A stretch of 64,000 bases of DNA from Kitasatospora gansuensis (GCF_014203705.1 NZ_JACHJR010000001.1:62001-126000); one strand, 5' to 3'; shown: positions 51,808 to 61,504, counted from the first letter of the stretch. Notes: a model not told the origin generated them from the sequence alone. Made by a program: numbers and translations.

Positions 51808-53349
51808 ATGGCCGGACCCATCCTGGAGATGCGTTCGATCACCAAGACCTTCCCCGGCGTCAAGGCGCTCTCGGACGTCAACCTGAGCGTGGCGCCGGCC
51901 GAGGTGCACGCGATCTGCGGCGAGAACGGCGCGGGCAAGTCCACCCTGATGAAGGTGCTCAGCGGGGTCTACCCGCACGGCTCCTACCAGGGTGAGATCC
52001 AGTTCCAGGGCGAGCCCTGCGAGTTCAAGGACATCCGGGCCAGCGAGCGGCGCGGCATCGTGATCATCCATCAGGAACTCGCCCTGGTGCCGTACCTCTC
52101 CATCGCGGAGAACATCTTCCTCGGCAACGAGCACGCGGGCCGCGGCTTCATCAACTGGAACCGCACCCTGACCCACGCTCAGCAGCTGCTCAAGCGGGTC
52201 GGCCTGGACGAGAGCCCGCACACCCGGGTCGCCGACATCGGCGTCGGCAAGCAGCAACTGGTCGAGATCGCCAAGGCTTTGGCGAAGGAGGTGAAGCTGC
52301 TGATCCTGGACGAGCCGACCGCCGCGCTGAACGACGAGGACAGCCGCAAGCTGCTCGACCTGATCCTGGAGCTCAAGGCCCAGGGCATCGCCTGCATCAT
52401 GATCTCGCACAAGCTCAACGAGATCGCCCGGGTCGCCGACTCGGTCACCGTCATCCGGGACGGGCAGACCATCGAGACCATCCCGGTCGAGGGCATCACC
52501 GAGGACCGGATCATCCGTGGCATGGTCGGCCGCGACCTGGAGCACCGCTACCCCGAGCGCACCCCCGAGATCGGCGAGGTCGCCCTGGCCATCGAGGACT
52601 GGACGGTGCGCCATCCGCTCGACCACCAGCGCAAGGTGGTCGACGGCGCCTCGGTCAACGTCCGGCACGGCGAGATCGTCGGCATCGCCGGCCTGATGGG
52701 CGCCGGGCGCACCGAGCTGGCGATGAGTGTCTTCGGCCGCTCCTACGGCCGGTACGCCGGCGGCCGGGTGCTGATGGACGGCAAGGAGATCCGCACCCGC
52801 ACGGTGCCGGAGGCGATCGCCCACGGCCTCGCGTACGTGACCGAGGACCGCAAGCAGCTCGGGCTCAACCTGATGGACGACATCAGCCGGAACATCTCGC
52901 TGAGCGCGCTCGGCAAGGTGGCGAAGCGCGGCTGGGTCAACCGGCACGAGGAGACCAAGGTCGCCGAGTCGTTCCGGAAGACCATGAACATCAAGGCTCC
53001 CTCGGTGTTCGCGGAGACCGGCAAGCTCAGCGGCGGCAACCAGCAGAAGGTCGTCCTCAGCAAGTGGATCTTCACCGAACCCGAGGTGCTGATCCTGGAC
53101 GAGCCGACCCGGGGCATCGACATCGGCGCCAAGGCGGAGATCTACACGGTGATCGCCGAACTCGCCGCCCAGGGCAGGGCGGTGCTGGTGATCTCCTCGG
53201 AACTTCCCGAGCTGCTCGGCCTCTGCGACCGGATCTACACCATGGCCGAGGGCCGGATCACCGGTGAGGTGGACCGCTCCGAAGCGACCCAGGAATCCCT
53301 GATGCGGCTGATGACCCAGACCGCGGACCAACGACACGAGCAGGTGTAA
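51808..53349 (+). CDS. mmsA: Multiple-monosaccharide ABC transporter, ATP-binding protein
   Basis: A 513-residue protein with two ATPase halves. Half 1: Walker [13 protein letters not shown]-loop [19 protein letters not shown], degenerate signature [13 protein letters not shown], Walker [12 protein letters not shown]. Half 2: [16 protein letters not shown] (degenerate Walker A), signature [15 protein letters not shown], Walker [11 protein letters not shown]. The insertion [13 protein letters not shown] in the first half is characteristic of MmsA/GguA. It energises uptake through MmsB. Confidence 0.94.
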   Translation: MAGPILEMRSITKTFPGVKALSDVNLSVAPAEVHAICGENGAGKSTLMKVLSGVYPHGSYQGEIQFQGEPCEFKDIRASERRGIVIIHQELALVPYLSIAENIFLGNEHAGRGFINWNRTLTHAQQLLKRVGLDESPHTRVADIGVGKQQLVEIAKALAKEVKLLILDEPTAALNDEDSRKLLDLILELKAQGIACIMISHKLNEIARVADSVTVIRDGQTIETIPVEGITEDRIIRGMVGRDLEHRYPERTPEIGEVALAIEDWTVRHPLDHQRKVVDGASVNVRHGEIVGIAGLMGAGRTELAMSVFGRSYGRYAGGRVLMDGKEIRTRTVPEAIAHGLAYVTEDRKQLGLNLMDDISRNISLSALGKVAKRGWVNRHEETKVAESFRKTMNIKAPSVFAETGKLSGGNQQKVVLSKWIFTEPEVLILDEPTRGIDIGAKAEIYTVIAELAAQGRAVLVISSELPELLGLCDRIYTMAEGRITGEVDRSEATQESLMRLMTQTADQRHEQV

Positions 53350-53353
53350 GGCA

Positions 53354-54583
53354 ATGGCCCAGACGACCGAGTCCCCCGAGACGCCGGTACTGCCGCAGAC
53401 CGAACGCGCCTCCACCGGAGCGCTGTTGACCCGCGCCCTGCGGGGCAACGTCCGGCAGTACGGCATGCTGGTGGCGCTGGCCCTGATCGTGCTGCTGTTC
53501 CAGTTCTGGACCGACGGCATCCTGCTCCAGCCGCTCAACATCACCAACCTGATCCAGCAGAACGGCTACATCCTGATCCTGGCGATCGGGATGATGATCG
53601 TCATCATCGCCGGGCACATCGACCTCTCGGTCGGATCGCTCGCCGCCTTCGTCGGCGCCGCCTCGGCCGTGATGATGGTCAAGCACCAAGTGCCGTGGCC
53701 CGTAGCGCTGGTGGCGGCCCTGCTGATCGGCGCCCTGGCCGGCGCCTGGCAGGGCTTCTGGATCGCCTACATCGGCATCCCGTCCTTCATCGTCACCCTG
53801 GCCGGCATGCTGCTGTTCCGCGGCGGCACCCAGATCCTGCTGCAGGGCCAGTCGATAGCCCCGTTCCCGACCGGCTTCCAGAAGATCGGCAGCGGCTTCC
53901 TCCCCCAGGTCGGCCCGGCCACCAACTACCACAACCTGACCCTGCTGATCGGCGCGGCCGTGCTCGCGGTCGCCGTGCTCCAGGAGGTCCGGGGGCGCCG
54001 CCAGGCCGCCTCGTACGGGCTGGAGTTGCTGCCGATCGGGCTGTTCGCGGCCAAGCTCGCGGCGATCACCGCGGCGGTCGCCGTCTTCACCATGCTGCTG
54101 GCCAGCTACCACGGCGTGCCGATCGTGCTGCTGATCCTGGGCGGCCTGCTGGTCGGCTTCGGCTACCTGATGCGCAACTCGATCCTCGGTCGGCACACCT
54201 ACGCGATCGGCGGCAACGAGGCAGCGGCCAAGCTGTCCGGCGTCAAGAGCAAGCGCGTGGTCTTCCTCGCCTTCGTCAACATGGGCGTGCTCGCCGCGCT
54301 GGCCGGTCTGGTCTTCGCCGCCCGGCTCAACGCCGGCACCCCGCAGGCCGGCATCAACTTCGAACTCGAGGCGATCGCCGCCGCGTTCATCGGTGGCGCC
54401 TCCGCCACCGGCGGTGTCGGCACCGTGCTCGGCGCCATCATCGGCGGCCTGGTGCTCGGTGTCCTCAACAACGGCATGTCGCTGGTCGGCATCGGCACCG
54501 ACTACCAGCAGGTCATCAAGGGCCTGGTGCTGCTCGCCGCCGTCGGCTTCGACGTCTACAACAAGCGCAAGGTCGGTTCCTGA
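53354..54583 (+). CDS. mmsB: Multiple-monosaccharide ABC transporter, permease
   Basis: A 409-residue permease with about 10-12 helices, of the BPD_transp_2/AraH-like family and the longer MmsB/GguB subtype: LILAIGMMIVIIAGHIDLSV then GSLAAFVGAASAVMM and a late GNEAAAKLSGVKSKRVVFLA coupling segment. It starts 5 nt after mmsA stops (translational coupling). Together with ChvE and MmsA it imports several monosaccharides. Confidence 0.94.
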   Translation: MAQTTESPETPVLPQTERASTGALLTRALRGNVRQYGMLVALALIVLLFQFWTDGILLQPLNITNLIQQNGYILILAIGMMIVIIAGHIDLSVGSLAAFVGAASAVMMVKHQVPWPVALVAALLIGALAGAWQGFWIAYIGIPSFIVTLAGMLLFRGGTQILLQGQSIAPFPTGFQKIGSGFLPQVGPATNYHNLTLLIGAAVLAVAVLQEVRGRRQAASYGLELLPIGLFAAKLAAITAAVAVFTMLLASYHGVPIVLLILGGLLVGFGYLMRNSILGRHTYAIGGNEAAAKLSGVKSKRVVFLAFVNMGVLAALAGLVFAARLNAGTPQAGINFELEAIAAAFIGGASATGGVGTVLGAIIGGLVLGVLNNGMSLVGIGTDYQQVIKGLVLLAAVGFDVYNKRKVGS

Positions 54584-54607
54584 CGGCCTGCCACTTGCCA
54601 GGTAATT

Positions 54608-54639
54608 CCGCCCGCAGCGACCCCCGTCGCTGCGGGCGG
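54608..54639. terminator. Terminator of the sugar-transport operon
   Basis: Perfect 13-bp arms CCGCCCGCAGCGA and TCGCTGCGGGCGG with a 6-nt loop, between the convergent mmsB and peptidase-like genes. Confidence 0.8.
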
Positions 54640-54645
54640 CTTCGT

Positions 54646-55899
54646 CTACTGCCAGCCCGCCCTGAGCAGGGTGAGGATCTCAGCCGTGATCGCCACCTCG
54701 TTCTGCTCGAACACCGGCCCGCTCAACTGGCCCCGGTCGGACGGCAGACCGGTCAGGACCGGGGTGTGCAGATGCCCGCCGGGCAGTTCCGGGCGCAGCT
54801 CCAGCCGCAGCCGATTGCTCCGGTACGCCACCTCGTTGGACAGGTAGCCCCCTCCCCCGCCGGCCACCGCCCGGGAGCCCGGGGTCGGACCGTCGGCCCG
54901 GTCGACCGGGGCGCTCTCACCCGCCGGGATCTCGGTCACCTCGGTGTTCACCAGCACCGGGTACGGACTCTGCGCCGCCGCCTCCCAGGCCGCCCCGGGC
55001 AGGGTGGTCGGGATGAACTCCGCTCCCGGGCCCATCCCCGGTGCCACCACCGGGTGTTGGTACGTTCCGCCGGACAGCGCCCCCGTGTTGTCCGGGTACG
55101 GATCGGCGGACCTGGCCCGCCCGGCCCAGGCCTCCACCGTGAACAGGCCCGGGTAGCCCTGGCTGATGGTGGTGATCCGGTCGGCCGCCCGCGGGCCAGC
55201 CGTCAGCCTCGGGGCGAACGCCCGCTCCACGATGCCGTGGTCGAAGTCGGCGTAGCGGACCGGCAGGACCACCGCGCGGATCTCGGCGGCGCTGCCGTCG
55301 TCCAGCACCACCCGACGCCCGTTCAGGCTGAGCGCCGCCGAGCCGGACGGGTTGGCGGTCCGCAGGTCGCCGTCCAGGCCGAACGGGTCGAACCCGCTGA
55401 CGAAGATCCGCTTCACTCCCGGGGCGGCCCCGAAGTCGTTCCCCTTCAGCCCGCGCGAGGCATCCTCGAACCGGGCCCGCAGGGCGTCCCGGTCGACCGG
55501 GAACTGCGGTTGCCAGCCCGCTAGTTGGTCGACCACTGCGAGCCGGGTCCAGTACAGCGGTCGGTCGTCGGCCGGTGCCAGGTCGCCACCGGGGCGCCGG
55601 CCCTGGGTCCGGTTCACCGCCGCCTGCCAGAGCGCCGTCCCCCAGGCGTCCGTCAACTCCTCGGCCTCCAGCACCGATCGGGTGCTGCACAGCGCCGCCG
55701 GGAACCGTGCGGTGAAGCTGCCGAGCCCGCCCCGGGTCACCAGTTCAGCGCTGCGCGGATCGGCCAACCGCCGCTCCTCCACGCCTCGTTCGGCCGCCCC
55801 GACCACGCAGGACGTCTCGACGGCCTGGGCGGGGGTGACGGAGACGGCGGGGAGCAGCGCGCTCGCCGCGAGCACGACGGCAGCAAGGGAGGGTTTCAT
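54646..55899 (-). CDS. Secreted pyroglutamyl-peptidase-like protein with Cys-to-Ser change
   Basis: A 417-residue protein with a signal peptide (KPSLAAVVLAASALLPAVSV ... AQA). After an about 140-residue extension comes a C15-type domain: IFVSGFDPFGLDG (family FxGFxPF), VVLPVRYADFDHGIVER, ITTISQGYPGLF. The nucleophile motif, usually YVCN, reads GGYLSNEVAYRSN, so the catalytic Cys is Ser (about 354); His is kept in GHLHTPVL (about 378). It could be a non-peptidase homologue or a Ser-type enzyme. The start is uncertain: MKPSLAA (55899) or four codons upstream (55911); neither has a clear ribosome binding site. Confidence 0.75.
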   Translation of the reverse strand: MKPSLAAVVLAASALLPAVSVTPAQAVETSCVVGAAERGVEERRLADPRSAELVTRGGLGSFTARFPAALCSTRSVLEAEELTDAWGTALWQAAVNRTQGRRPGGDLAPADDRPLYWTRLAVVDQLAGWQPQFPVDRDALRARFEDASRGLKGNDFGAAPGVKRIFVSGFDPFGLDGDLRTANPSGSAALSLNGRRVVLDDGSAAEIRAVVLPVRYADFDHGIVERAFAPRLTAGPRAADRITTISQGYPGLFTVEAWAGRARSADPYPDNTGALSGGTYQHPVVAPGMGPGAEFIPTTLPGAAWEAAAQSPYPVLVNTEVTEIPAGESAPVDRADGPTPGSRAVAGGGGGYLSNEVAYRSNRLRLELRPELPGGHLHTPVLTGLPSDRGQLSGPVFEQNEVAITAEILTLLRAGWQ

Positions 55900-55969
55900 G
55901 GCATGTGACATTACACAGCGCCGCCCCGTCGCAGGGCCGGAACCCGAAGACTGCCCGCTTACAGCCGGG

Positions 55970-56260
55970 TCACCGGGGCCAGTGGACCGGCGAGGCTTCC
56001 TGGTCGTTGCCCCGGACCCACACCGTGGACATCCCGAGGACGGTCCGGATCACCGCGAACCCGCCCTCCCAGCCACCCGGCAGCCGGATCCTGCCGGTGC
56101 GGACGGCCCCGCTCGTGAGACCCGCGTCCAGCGTGTGGACCACCCCGGTCCAGCCCGGCAGACCGATCGCGGGGACATCGCCGAGCAGCTCGGCCTCCAC
56201 TTCGATCTCCCTGCCGTCGACCAGCAGCGCCGCGGCCCCTCGGTACGCAGGTGAGCTCAT
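55970..56260 (-). CDS. Small beta-rich protein of unknown function
   Basis: 96 residues: SPAYRGAAALLVDGREIEVE, LPGWTGVVHTLDAGLTSGAV, RLPGGWEGGFAVIRTVLGM and a final EASPVHW. It is mostly short beta strands and resembles small DUF4873-type single-domain proteins, but I cannot name it with confidence. GAGG precedes the ATG. It stands alone between the peptidase-like gene and a flavodoxin-like gene. Confidence 0.55.
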   Translation of the reverse strand: MSSPAYRGAAALLVDGREIEVEAELLGDVPAIGLPGWTGVVHTLDAGLTSGAVRTGRIRLPGGWEGGFAVIRTVLGMSTVWVRGNDQEASPVHWPR

Positions 56261-56485
56261 GCCTCGACTCTGCGCCGCCCCGGCAGCCCGGGCAACCGGT
56301 GATCGGCCGACCGGTCGGTTGCCCCGCGAGAGCCGCCTGAGCAGCCGTCAGCGGGCCCGCCCGTTCAGGCTGACGGCCCAGCCCGCTGTGCGGTGCCGCC
56401 GACACCCTGGTGGGGTGGGGGCGAGACCAACGCAGCGGAGGGCCCCGGTGCCCGTCGGCCTGCCGTGCCCGAGGGAGACCCGCCG

Positions 56486-57202
56486 ATGTCGGAACCTGCC
56501 ACGTCCTACCGCGACCTGCGCGCCCTGGTGATCAACTGCACGCTCAAGCGCTCCCCCGAGCGGAGCCACACCCAGGGGCTGATCGACGTCAGCACCGGCA
56601 TCCTGGAGCGCCAGGGCGTCCAGGTCGACGTGATCAGAGCGGTGGACATCGACATCGCGACCGGCATCTGGCCCGACATGACCGAGCACGGCTGGGAGAC
56701 CGACCAGTGGCCGGTCCTCTACTCCCAGGTGATGGCCGCCGACATCCTCACCCTGGCCGGTCCGGTGTGGCTGGGCGACAACTCCTCCGTCATGAAGCAG
56801 GTCATCGAGCGGCTGTACTCCTGCTCGTCGATCCTCAACTCCCAGGGCCAGTACGCCTACTACGGCCGGGTCGGCGGCTGCCTGATCACCGGTAACGAGG
56901 ACGGCGCCAAGCACTGCGCGATGAACGTCCTGTACAGCCTCCAGCACCTCGGGTACACCGTCCCGCCGCAGGCCGACGCGGGCTGGGTCGGCCCGGCCGG
57001 CCCCGGCCCGTCCTACCTCGATCCCGGCTCGGGCGGCCCCGAGAACGACTTCACCAACCGCAACACCACCTTCATGACGTGGAATCAGCTCCACCTGGCC
57101 CGCCTGCTCAAGGACGCCGGCGGCATCCCGGCCCACGGCAACCAGCGCTCCGGCTGGGACGCCGGCTGCCGCTTCGACTTCGAGAACCCCGAGCACCGTT
57201 AG
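56486..57202 (+). CDS. NADPH-dependent FMN reductase / flavodoxin-like protein
   Basis: A 238-residue flavodoxin-fold protein: LVINCTLKRSPERSHTQGLI supplies the FMN phosphate loop (T-L-K-R-S-P-E-x-S), AADILTLAGPVWLGDNSSVM the second FMN contact, and GGCLITGNEDGAKHCAMN the third. Homologues are annotated as flavodoxin-family or NAD(P)H-dependent oxidoreductases. ATG 56486 follows GAGGGAGA; the upstream extension is non-coding. Its stop overlaps the convergent Mut7-C gene by 4 nt. Confidence 0.88.
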   Translation: MSEPATSYRDLRALVINCTLKRSPERSHTQGLIDVSTGILERQGVQVDVIRAVDIDIATGIWPDMTEHGWETDQWPVLYSQVMAADILTLAGPVWLGDNSSVMKQVIERLYSCSSILNSQGQYAYYGRVGGCLITGNEDGAKHCAMNVLYSLQHLGYTVPPQADAGWVGPAGPGPSYLDPGSGGPENDFTNRNTTFMTWNQLHLARLLKDAGGIPAHGNQRSGWDAGCRFDFENPEHR

Positions 57203-57933
57203 GGCCGGCCCAGTTCGCCGAACTCCGCCACCGCCGCCGCCACGATCGCGTCCAGCTGGGAGTGGTGCGCGCCGCGCCAGTACACCCGCTCGCAGTCGGT
57301 GCACTGGGCGAACACGTCGTACGAACGCTCGGTCCCGTCCCTGAGCTGCTCCCTGACCTCCGCCTTGGCGGCGTCACGGAGCGTGCCGTTGCAGGCCGTG
57401 CACCTGGTCCACGGCGCCAGCGGCGGGGCGAACCGGGAGAGCACGTCCCGCAGTTGGTCGGCCGGGCGGTGGCTGTACACGTAGGCGCCCGCCCAGAGCT
57501 CCCGGCGGTGCAGCAGCCCCCGGTCGCGGGAGAGCAGCACCCGCTGCTCGGCGGCCGAGCGCGCCGCCAGGGCCGGGTCGCCGATGTCCACGCTCTCGTA
57601 GGCGGCGTCGATGCCGAGCAGCCGGAGGCGGCGCGCGAGCGTCCCGAGGTGCACGTCGAGCAGGAAGCGGGCCGGTCCGGCGAGCTGCTGCGGCCTGGGC
57701 ATACCCAGTACCGAGATCCGTTCCCCGGGCACCGGCACGTGGGCGGCGGACACCGGCCCGTCGGCCGTCCGCAGGGCGCCGACCTCGGTGAGCGGCACGC
57801 CGAGCGACTCCACCAGGTGGCCGAGCGTCGACGTGCCGTCGGTCCGCACCGCCGACCAGCCCGCCCGTCGGCTCGTACCGACGAAGACGTGCAGCTCGGC
57901 GGCGAATTCGATCCAGATCTCCGGCTTCTCCAC
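57199..57933 (-). CDS. Mut7-C ubiquitin/RNase (PIN-like) domain protein
   Basis: A 244-residue protein. The N-terminal ubiquitin-like Mut7-C domain (about 5-85) has IEFAAELHVFVGTSRR and SLGVPLTEVGA. The Mut7-C PIN-type RNase domain (about 90-235) has FLLDVHLGTLARRLRLLGID and LLSRDRGLL, with the acidic residues expected for metal binding, and a zinc ribbon with CTACNG and CTDCERVYWRG. RNA processing or decay is the family role. It lies 37 nt after the HIT-like gene and may be on the RiPP transcript by read-through. Confidence 0.85.
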   Translation of the reverse strand: MEKPEIWIEFAAELHVFVGTSRRAGWSAVRTDGTSTLGHLVESLGVPLTEVGALRTADGPVSAAHVPVPGERISVLGMPRPQQLAGPARFLLDVHLGTLARRLRLLGIDAAYESVDIGDPALAARSAAEQRVLLSRDRGLLHRRELWAGAYVYSHRPADQLRDVLSRFAPPLAPWTRCTACNGTLRDAAKAEVREQLRDGTERSYDVFAQCTDCERVYWRGAHHSQLDAIVAAAVAEFGELGRP

Positions 57934-57970
57934 ACCAGCAGCATGCCAGCCACCGCCGCGCCGTCTGCCG

Positions 57971-58381
57971 TCAGGGGCCCGCCGCCGCGGCGAACGCGGC
58001 CACGATGAGCCGGGCGTCCGCTTCGAGTTGGGCCCGGGTGACGAAGGCGCCGAGCGGGTTGTGGCGCGGGCCGTGCGGGCCGGGGATCACGGTCAGGACG
58101 GGGTGCGGGTGGTCGGGCTCGGCCAGGTCCCAGCGGGTGACGGCGTGTACGGCCTCCCGGGCGAAGCCGGCCGCCGCCAGGGCCGCGACGCAGCGCGGCA
58201 GCAGCCGGGTGGCCTCGGCGAGGGAGTCGGGGGACGGGCCGGGGATCACCACCAACTGCCCGGGCGCGGACGGCGCCACGTCCATCACCACGACCGCCTC
58301 GGGCGCGGACCACACCACCGTCGCGGAGCTCGGATCCCGGCGGATGGCGCAGAAGACGCAGCTGTCAGCCGGTGACGTCAT
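57971..58381 (-). CDS. HIT-like (histidine-triad fold) protein
   Basis: A 136-residue protein. CVFCAIRRDP near the N terminus and VVVMDVAPSAPGQLVVIPG fit the HIT fold. The usual HxHxH triad is degenerate (DHPHPVLTVIPGPHG), so nucleotide-hydrolase activity is doubtful. It overlaps the MFS gene by 17-20 nt (ATG 58381, or GTG 58384) on the same strand, so it is part of the RiPP operon. A role in leader removal, nucleotide handling or resistance cannot be decided. Confidence 0.7.
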   Translation of the reverse strand: MTSPADSCVFCAIRRDPSSATVVWSAPEAVVVMDVAPSAPGQLVVIPGPSPDSLAEATRLLPRCVAALAAAGFAREAVHAVTRWDLAEPDHPHPVLTVIPGPHGPRHNPLGAFVTRAQLEADARLIVAAFAAAAGP

Positions 58382-59612
58382 CACCGCTCCGGGCGAGCGC
58401 GGAGAGCGGCCGGGACCGGGCGGTCAGCAGGGCCAGCGCGGTGCACAGCAGACCGGCGAAGATGGTGCCGCAGGCGATCCGGTAGTCGGAGACCGAGACC
58501 AGCCAGGCGCCGAGCGCGATGCCGATGCCCTGCGGGACCCCGATCACGAACTGCATCGCCCCGTGCACCCGGCCCAACTGCTCCCGGGGCGCCCGGGTCT
58601 GAACGGTGGTCACCATCGCGACGATGCACATCGGCAGCCCGGCGCCCGCCGTCAGCATGGCCAGCACCACGAGCGCCGGCACGCCGGTGGCCTGGAGCAG
58701 CGCGGACGCGGCGAAGCACAGGATGCCGCCGAACATCAGCCGCCCGAGTCCGGCCCGCTTTCCGTACCGGGCCAGCAGCACCCCGGCGACGATGGTCGCC
58801 ACGCCCTGCAGGGTGATGAATAGCGCCAGGTCGGTGGCCGGGCGGCCGAGCCCCTGGGTCACCATCTGCAGGCCCACCGACTCGAAGAAGTTGAGGAAGA
58901 ACAGCGAGCCTGCTGCGGCGTACACGATGGTGCGCAGCAGGGCGTCGGAGCGGATCGCCGAGTGGCCGAGCCGGACGTCCTCGGCCAGTCCGCGCACCGA
59001 GAAGGTCTCGGGCTCGGCGGCGGTGCGGGCCAGTGGGAGGAGGGTCACCAGCGCGGCGGCCGCCAGGTACAGCAGGGAGACCGTACCGACGGTGAGCCCG
59101 ATCCCGGCGGTGGCGTACATCCCGACCCCGGCCAGCGGCATCACCACCCGCAGGCCCCGGTTGAGCGTCTGGTGCACGGAGTTGGCCTGGACGAGCCGTT
59201 CCTCGTCGAAGAGCTGGGTGATGCCGACCGACTGCGCGGAGTCGGCCATCGACCCGGCCGCGCCGTAGAGGAAGCCGACCACGTACAGCACCGGCAGCAC
59301 CGGGCGGCCGTCGCCGATGAACAGGGTGCTGAGCACGGCGGCCGTCCCGAGCAGCGGCAGGATCAGCGCCCGCCGGGGCGGGAGCCGGTCGACCAGTGCG
59401 CCGGTGAGCGGGGAGGTCAGGGTACCGAGCGTGACGAACAGCATGGTCAGCCCGGCCAGGCCGGCCGACCCGGTGTCCTGCTGGACCCAGACCGCCAGGG
59501 CCAGCATGAGCAGGTAGCGGGCGGCGGCGGAGAGCAGGTCGGCGCCGAAGAAGCACAGGGCGGCCCGGCTCCGGAACAGCGGCTTCCGGAGCACCGGCGG
59601 GGACGTCGTCAC
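58365..59612 (-). CDS. MFS exporter of the RiPP cluster
   Basis: A 415-residue protein with 12 predicted helices. The first reads LCFFGADLLSAAARYLLMLA, the loop 2-3 motif is LTGALVDRLPPRRAL (motif A type), and the second half contains FFLNFFESVGLQMVTQGLG. This is the MFS_3/enterobactin-exporter-like group. The GTG 59612 overlaps the upstream radical SAM stop (GTGA). Probably exports the modified peptide or gives self-resistance. Confidence 0.85.
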   Translation of the reverse strand: MTTSPPVLRKPLFRSRAALCFFGADLLSAAARYLLMLALAVWVQQDTGSAGLAGLTMLFVTLGTLTSPLTGALVDRLPPRRALILPLLGTAAVLSTLFIGDGRPVLPVLYVVGFLYGAAGSMADSAQSVGITQLFDEERLVQANSVHQTLNRGLRVVMPLAGVGMYATAGIGLTVGTVSLLYLAAAALVTLLPLARTAAEPETFSVRGLAEDVRLGHSAIRSDALLRTIVYAAAGSLFFLNFFESVGLQMVTQGLGRPATDLALFITLQGVATIVAGVLLARYGKRAGLGRLMFGGILCFAASALLQATGVPALVVLAMLTAGAGLPMCIVAMVTTVQTRAPREQLGRVHGAMQFVIGVPQGIGIALGAWLVSVSDYRIACGTIFAGLLCTALALLTARSRPLSALARSGDDVTG

Positions 59613-61504
59613 GAGCCCGCCCGGTCGAGGATCCGCAGGCTGTCCGCGCGCAGCCAGGGCAGGTCGAGGCGCTGGGTCCGGCCGCCCTGGTGGGCGGCGA
59701 GGTCGATCCGGGCGAACACCGGGATGGCGAGCACCTTGTGGTCGCTCTCGAACAGCAGACTCCGCTCGCCCAACGCGTCGGCGGCGTAGCGCAGTTGCTC
59801 CGGGCTGAAGGCGCCCTCGGCGTCCTGGGCCAGCCGCCGCAGGCTCTTCGCCTCGACCGCCACCGCGTTCAGCAGGTACACCTCGGCCGGGTCGGACACC
59901 TCGACGTGCCGGTTGGACTTGCCGACGACGTACTCGACGTCGATGAAGCCCCTCCCCCGGTACGCGGTCGTCCGGAAGCCGGCGTCACGCAGCTTCCACC
60001 ACTCGTCCACCGTGGCGACCACCGCGGAGTGGTCCAACTTGGGCCGGTCGCCCTTGACTTCGAAGGCGTACCCGGCGTGGAAGGAGAGCAGCGGGCCGAC
60101 CGCCTGTCGGACCTCCTCGGGGTAGCAGGAGGTCTCCGGCAGCGGGGAGAGCGACTCGATGCCGTACGCCGCCAGGTCGTTGAAGATCGGGCTGCCGAGG
60201 CTCACCACGAACTCGCTGATCACCGGCGGCGCCAGCGAGAACAGGCGGCGCATGTTCCGGACGGCCAGGTCGATGTTCTCCTGGGTGTCGAACGGGGCGC
60301 CGACGATGATGTTGTAGACCAGCGAGAGGTCGAGCTGCGCGCACCAGCGCATCAACTCGACGTAGTGGATGAGCTGCACGCCCTTGAGGAACCGCTTGAG
60401 GTTCTCGGGGGTGAAGGACTCGATGCCGATCTGCAGGGTGGACAGCCCGGCCCGCTTCATCGCGATCAGCGTGGGCAGGTCGACCATCCCGGAGACCTCG
60501 GCGTCGATCCGCAGGTCGAGGCCACGGGCGGTCAGCTCCTCGAACACGTCCCGCCGGGAGGACATGTCCGGGTCGGTGAAGGCGATGTCGACGCTGCGGG
60601 CGTCGGCCACCAGGCGCTCGACCTGGTCGACCACGGTGGCGGCGGAGCGGGTCCGGTACGGGCCCCGGCTGGAGATGCTCTCGATGCAGAAGGTGCACTT
60701 GCCCCAGCTGCAGGCCCGGGCGGACTCGACGCAGACCTTCGGCTGCGGGATCTGGGACCTCTCGGCGGCGAGATGGATGTTCAGGTAGTCGTCGAGGTCG
60801 GGCCCCGGCGAGGCGTCCATCGCCACCAGCTCGGCGGGCTTCGGGCTGCTGTGCACGACCCCGGCCGCGTCCCGCCAGGACAGGCCGCCGATCTGCTCGA
60901 AGTCGGTGTCGGCGGTCCCCCGGACCGCTTCGGCCAGCCGGTACAGGGCCTTCTCGCCCTCACCGTTCACGATGAAGTCGATCTCGGGGTAGAGCTCCAG
61001 CAGGCTCTCGGAGAACTGCTCGAACAGCGAGAGTCCGCCGAGCACCACCTTGATCCCGGGCCGCTCCTCCGTGAGCCGGCGCGCGATGTAGATGCTCGAC
61101 ATCACCTGGACGTGCGTGGTGGTGAACCCGACCAGACCCGCGCCGGTGGCAAGCAGGTCCCGCACCACGTCCTCGCAGTAGGTGTGGAGTCGGTCGAGCA
61201 GCGGCTCCAGCGGGGGTGTGTCGAAGCGCCGCTTGATGGCCTCGACGAAGTCGCTCCGCCGGTCCGGGTAGTAGAGCGCGCCGAACAGGTGCTCGCCGTA
61301 GCCGTACTCGTGGACGTGGTGGCGTTCCTCGCCGCCCACGTAGTCGAGCAGGTCCTTGTGGTAGTGCCGGCTGGTGGCGCTGACGCCCTGCTTCACCAGG
61401 TAGGACTTGAGGGTGGCGATCTGCAGTGAGGTGAACTGCTCGATGTTCCACGGCATCGAGACCAGGGCCACGTCGAACTGTTGCGGGGCTGCGGGCTGGT
61501 TCAC
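59609..61504 (-). CDS. Cobalamin-binding radical SAM enzyme, RiPP C-methyltransferase-like
   Basis: A 631-residue protein. The N-terminal cobalamin-binding-type Rossmann domain (about 10-190) has VALVSMPWNIEQFTSLQIAT, VGFTTTHVQVMSSIYIARRL and VVLGGLSLFEQFSESLLELY then DFIVNGEGEKAL. The radical SAM domain has its cluster motif at 265-273, CSWGKCTFC, an unusual C-x4-C-x2-C, followed by IAFTDPDMSS, GLSTLQIGIESFTPENLKRF and VYNIIVGAPFDT. The layout is that of RiPP maturation radical SAM C-methyltransferases, which methylate unactivated carbons. GTG 61504 overlaps the upstream stop (GTGA), which fixes the start; the listed longer frame is not needed. Confidence 0.85.
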   Translation of the reverse strand: MNQPAAPQQFDVALVSMPWNIEQFTSLQIATLKSYLVKQGVSATSRHYHKDLLDYVGGEERHHVHEYGYGEHLFGALYYPDRRSDFVEAIKRRFDTPPLEPLLDRLHTYCEDVVRDLLATGAGLVGFTTTHVQVMSSIYIARRLTEERPGIKVVLGGLSLFEQFSESLLELYPEIDFIVNGEGEKALYRLAEAVRGTADTDFEQIGGLSWRDAAGVVHSSPKPAELVAMDASPGPDLDDYLNIHLAAERSQIPQPKVCVESARACSWGKCTFCIESISSRGPYRTRSAATVVDQVERLVADARSVDIAFTDPDMSSRRDVFEELTARGLDLRIDAEVSGMVDLPTLIAMKRAGLSTLQIGIESFTPENLKRFLKGVQLIHYVELMRWCAQLDLSLVYNIIVGAPFDTQENIDLAVRNMRRLFSLAPPVISEFVVSLGSPIFNDLAAYGIESLSPLPETSCYPEEVRQAVGPLLSFHAGYAFEVKGDRPKLDHSAVVATVDEWWKLRDAGFRTTAYRGRGFIDVEYVVGKSNRHVEVSDPAEVYLLNAVAVEAKSLRRLAQDAEGAFSPEQLRYAADALGERSLLFESDHKVLAIPVFARIDLAAHQGGRTQRLDLPWLRADSLRILDRAGS

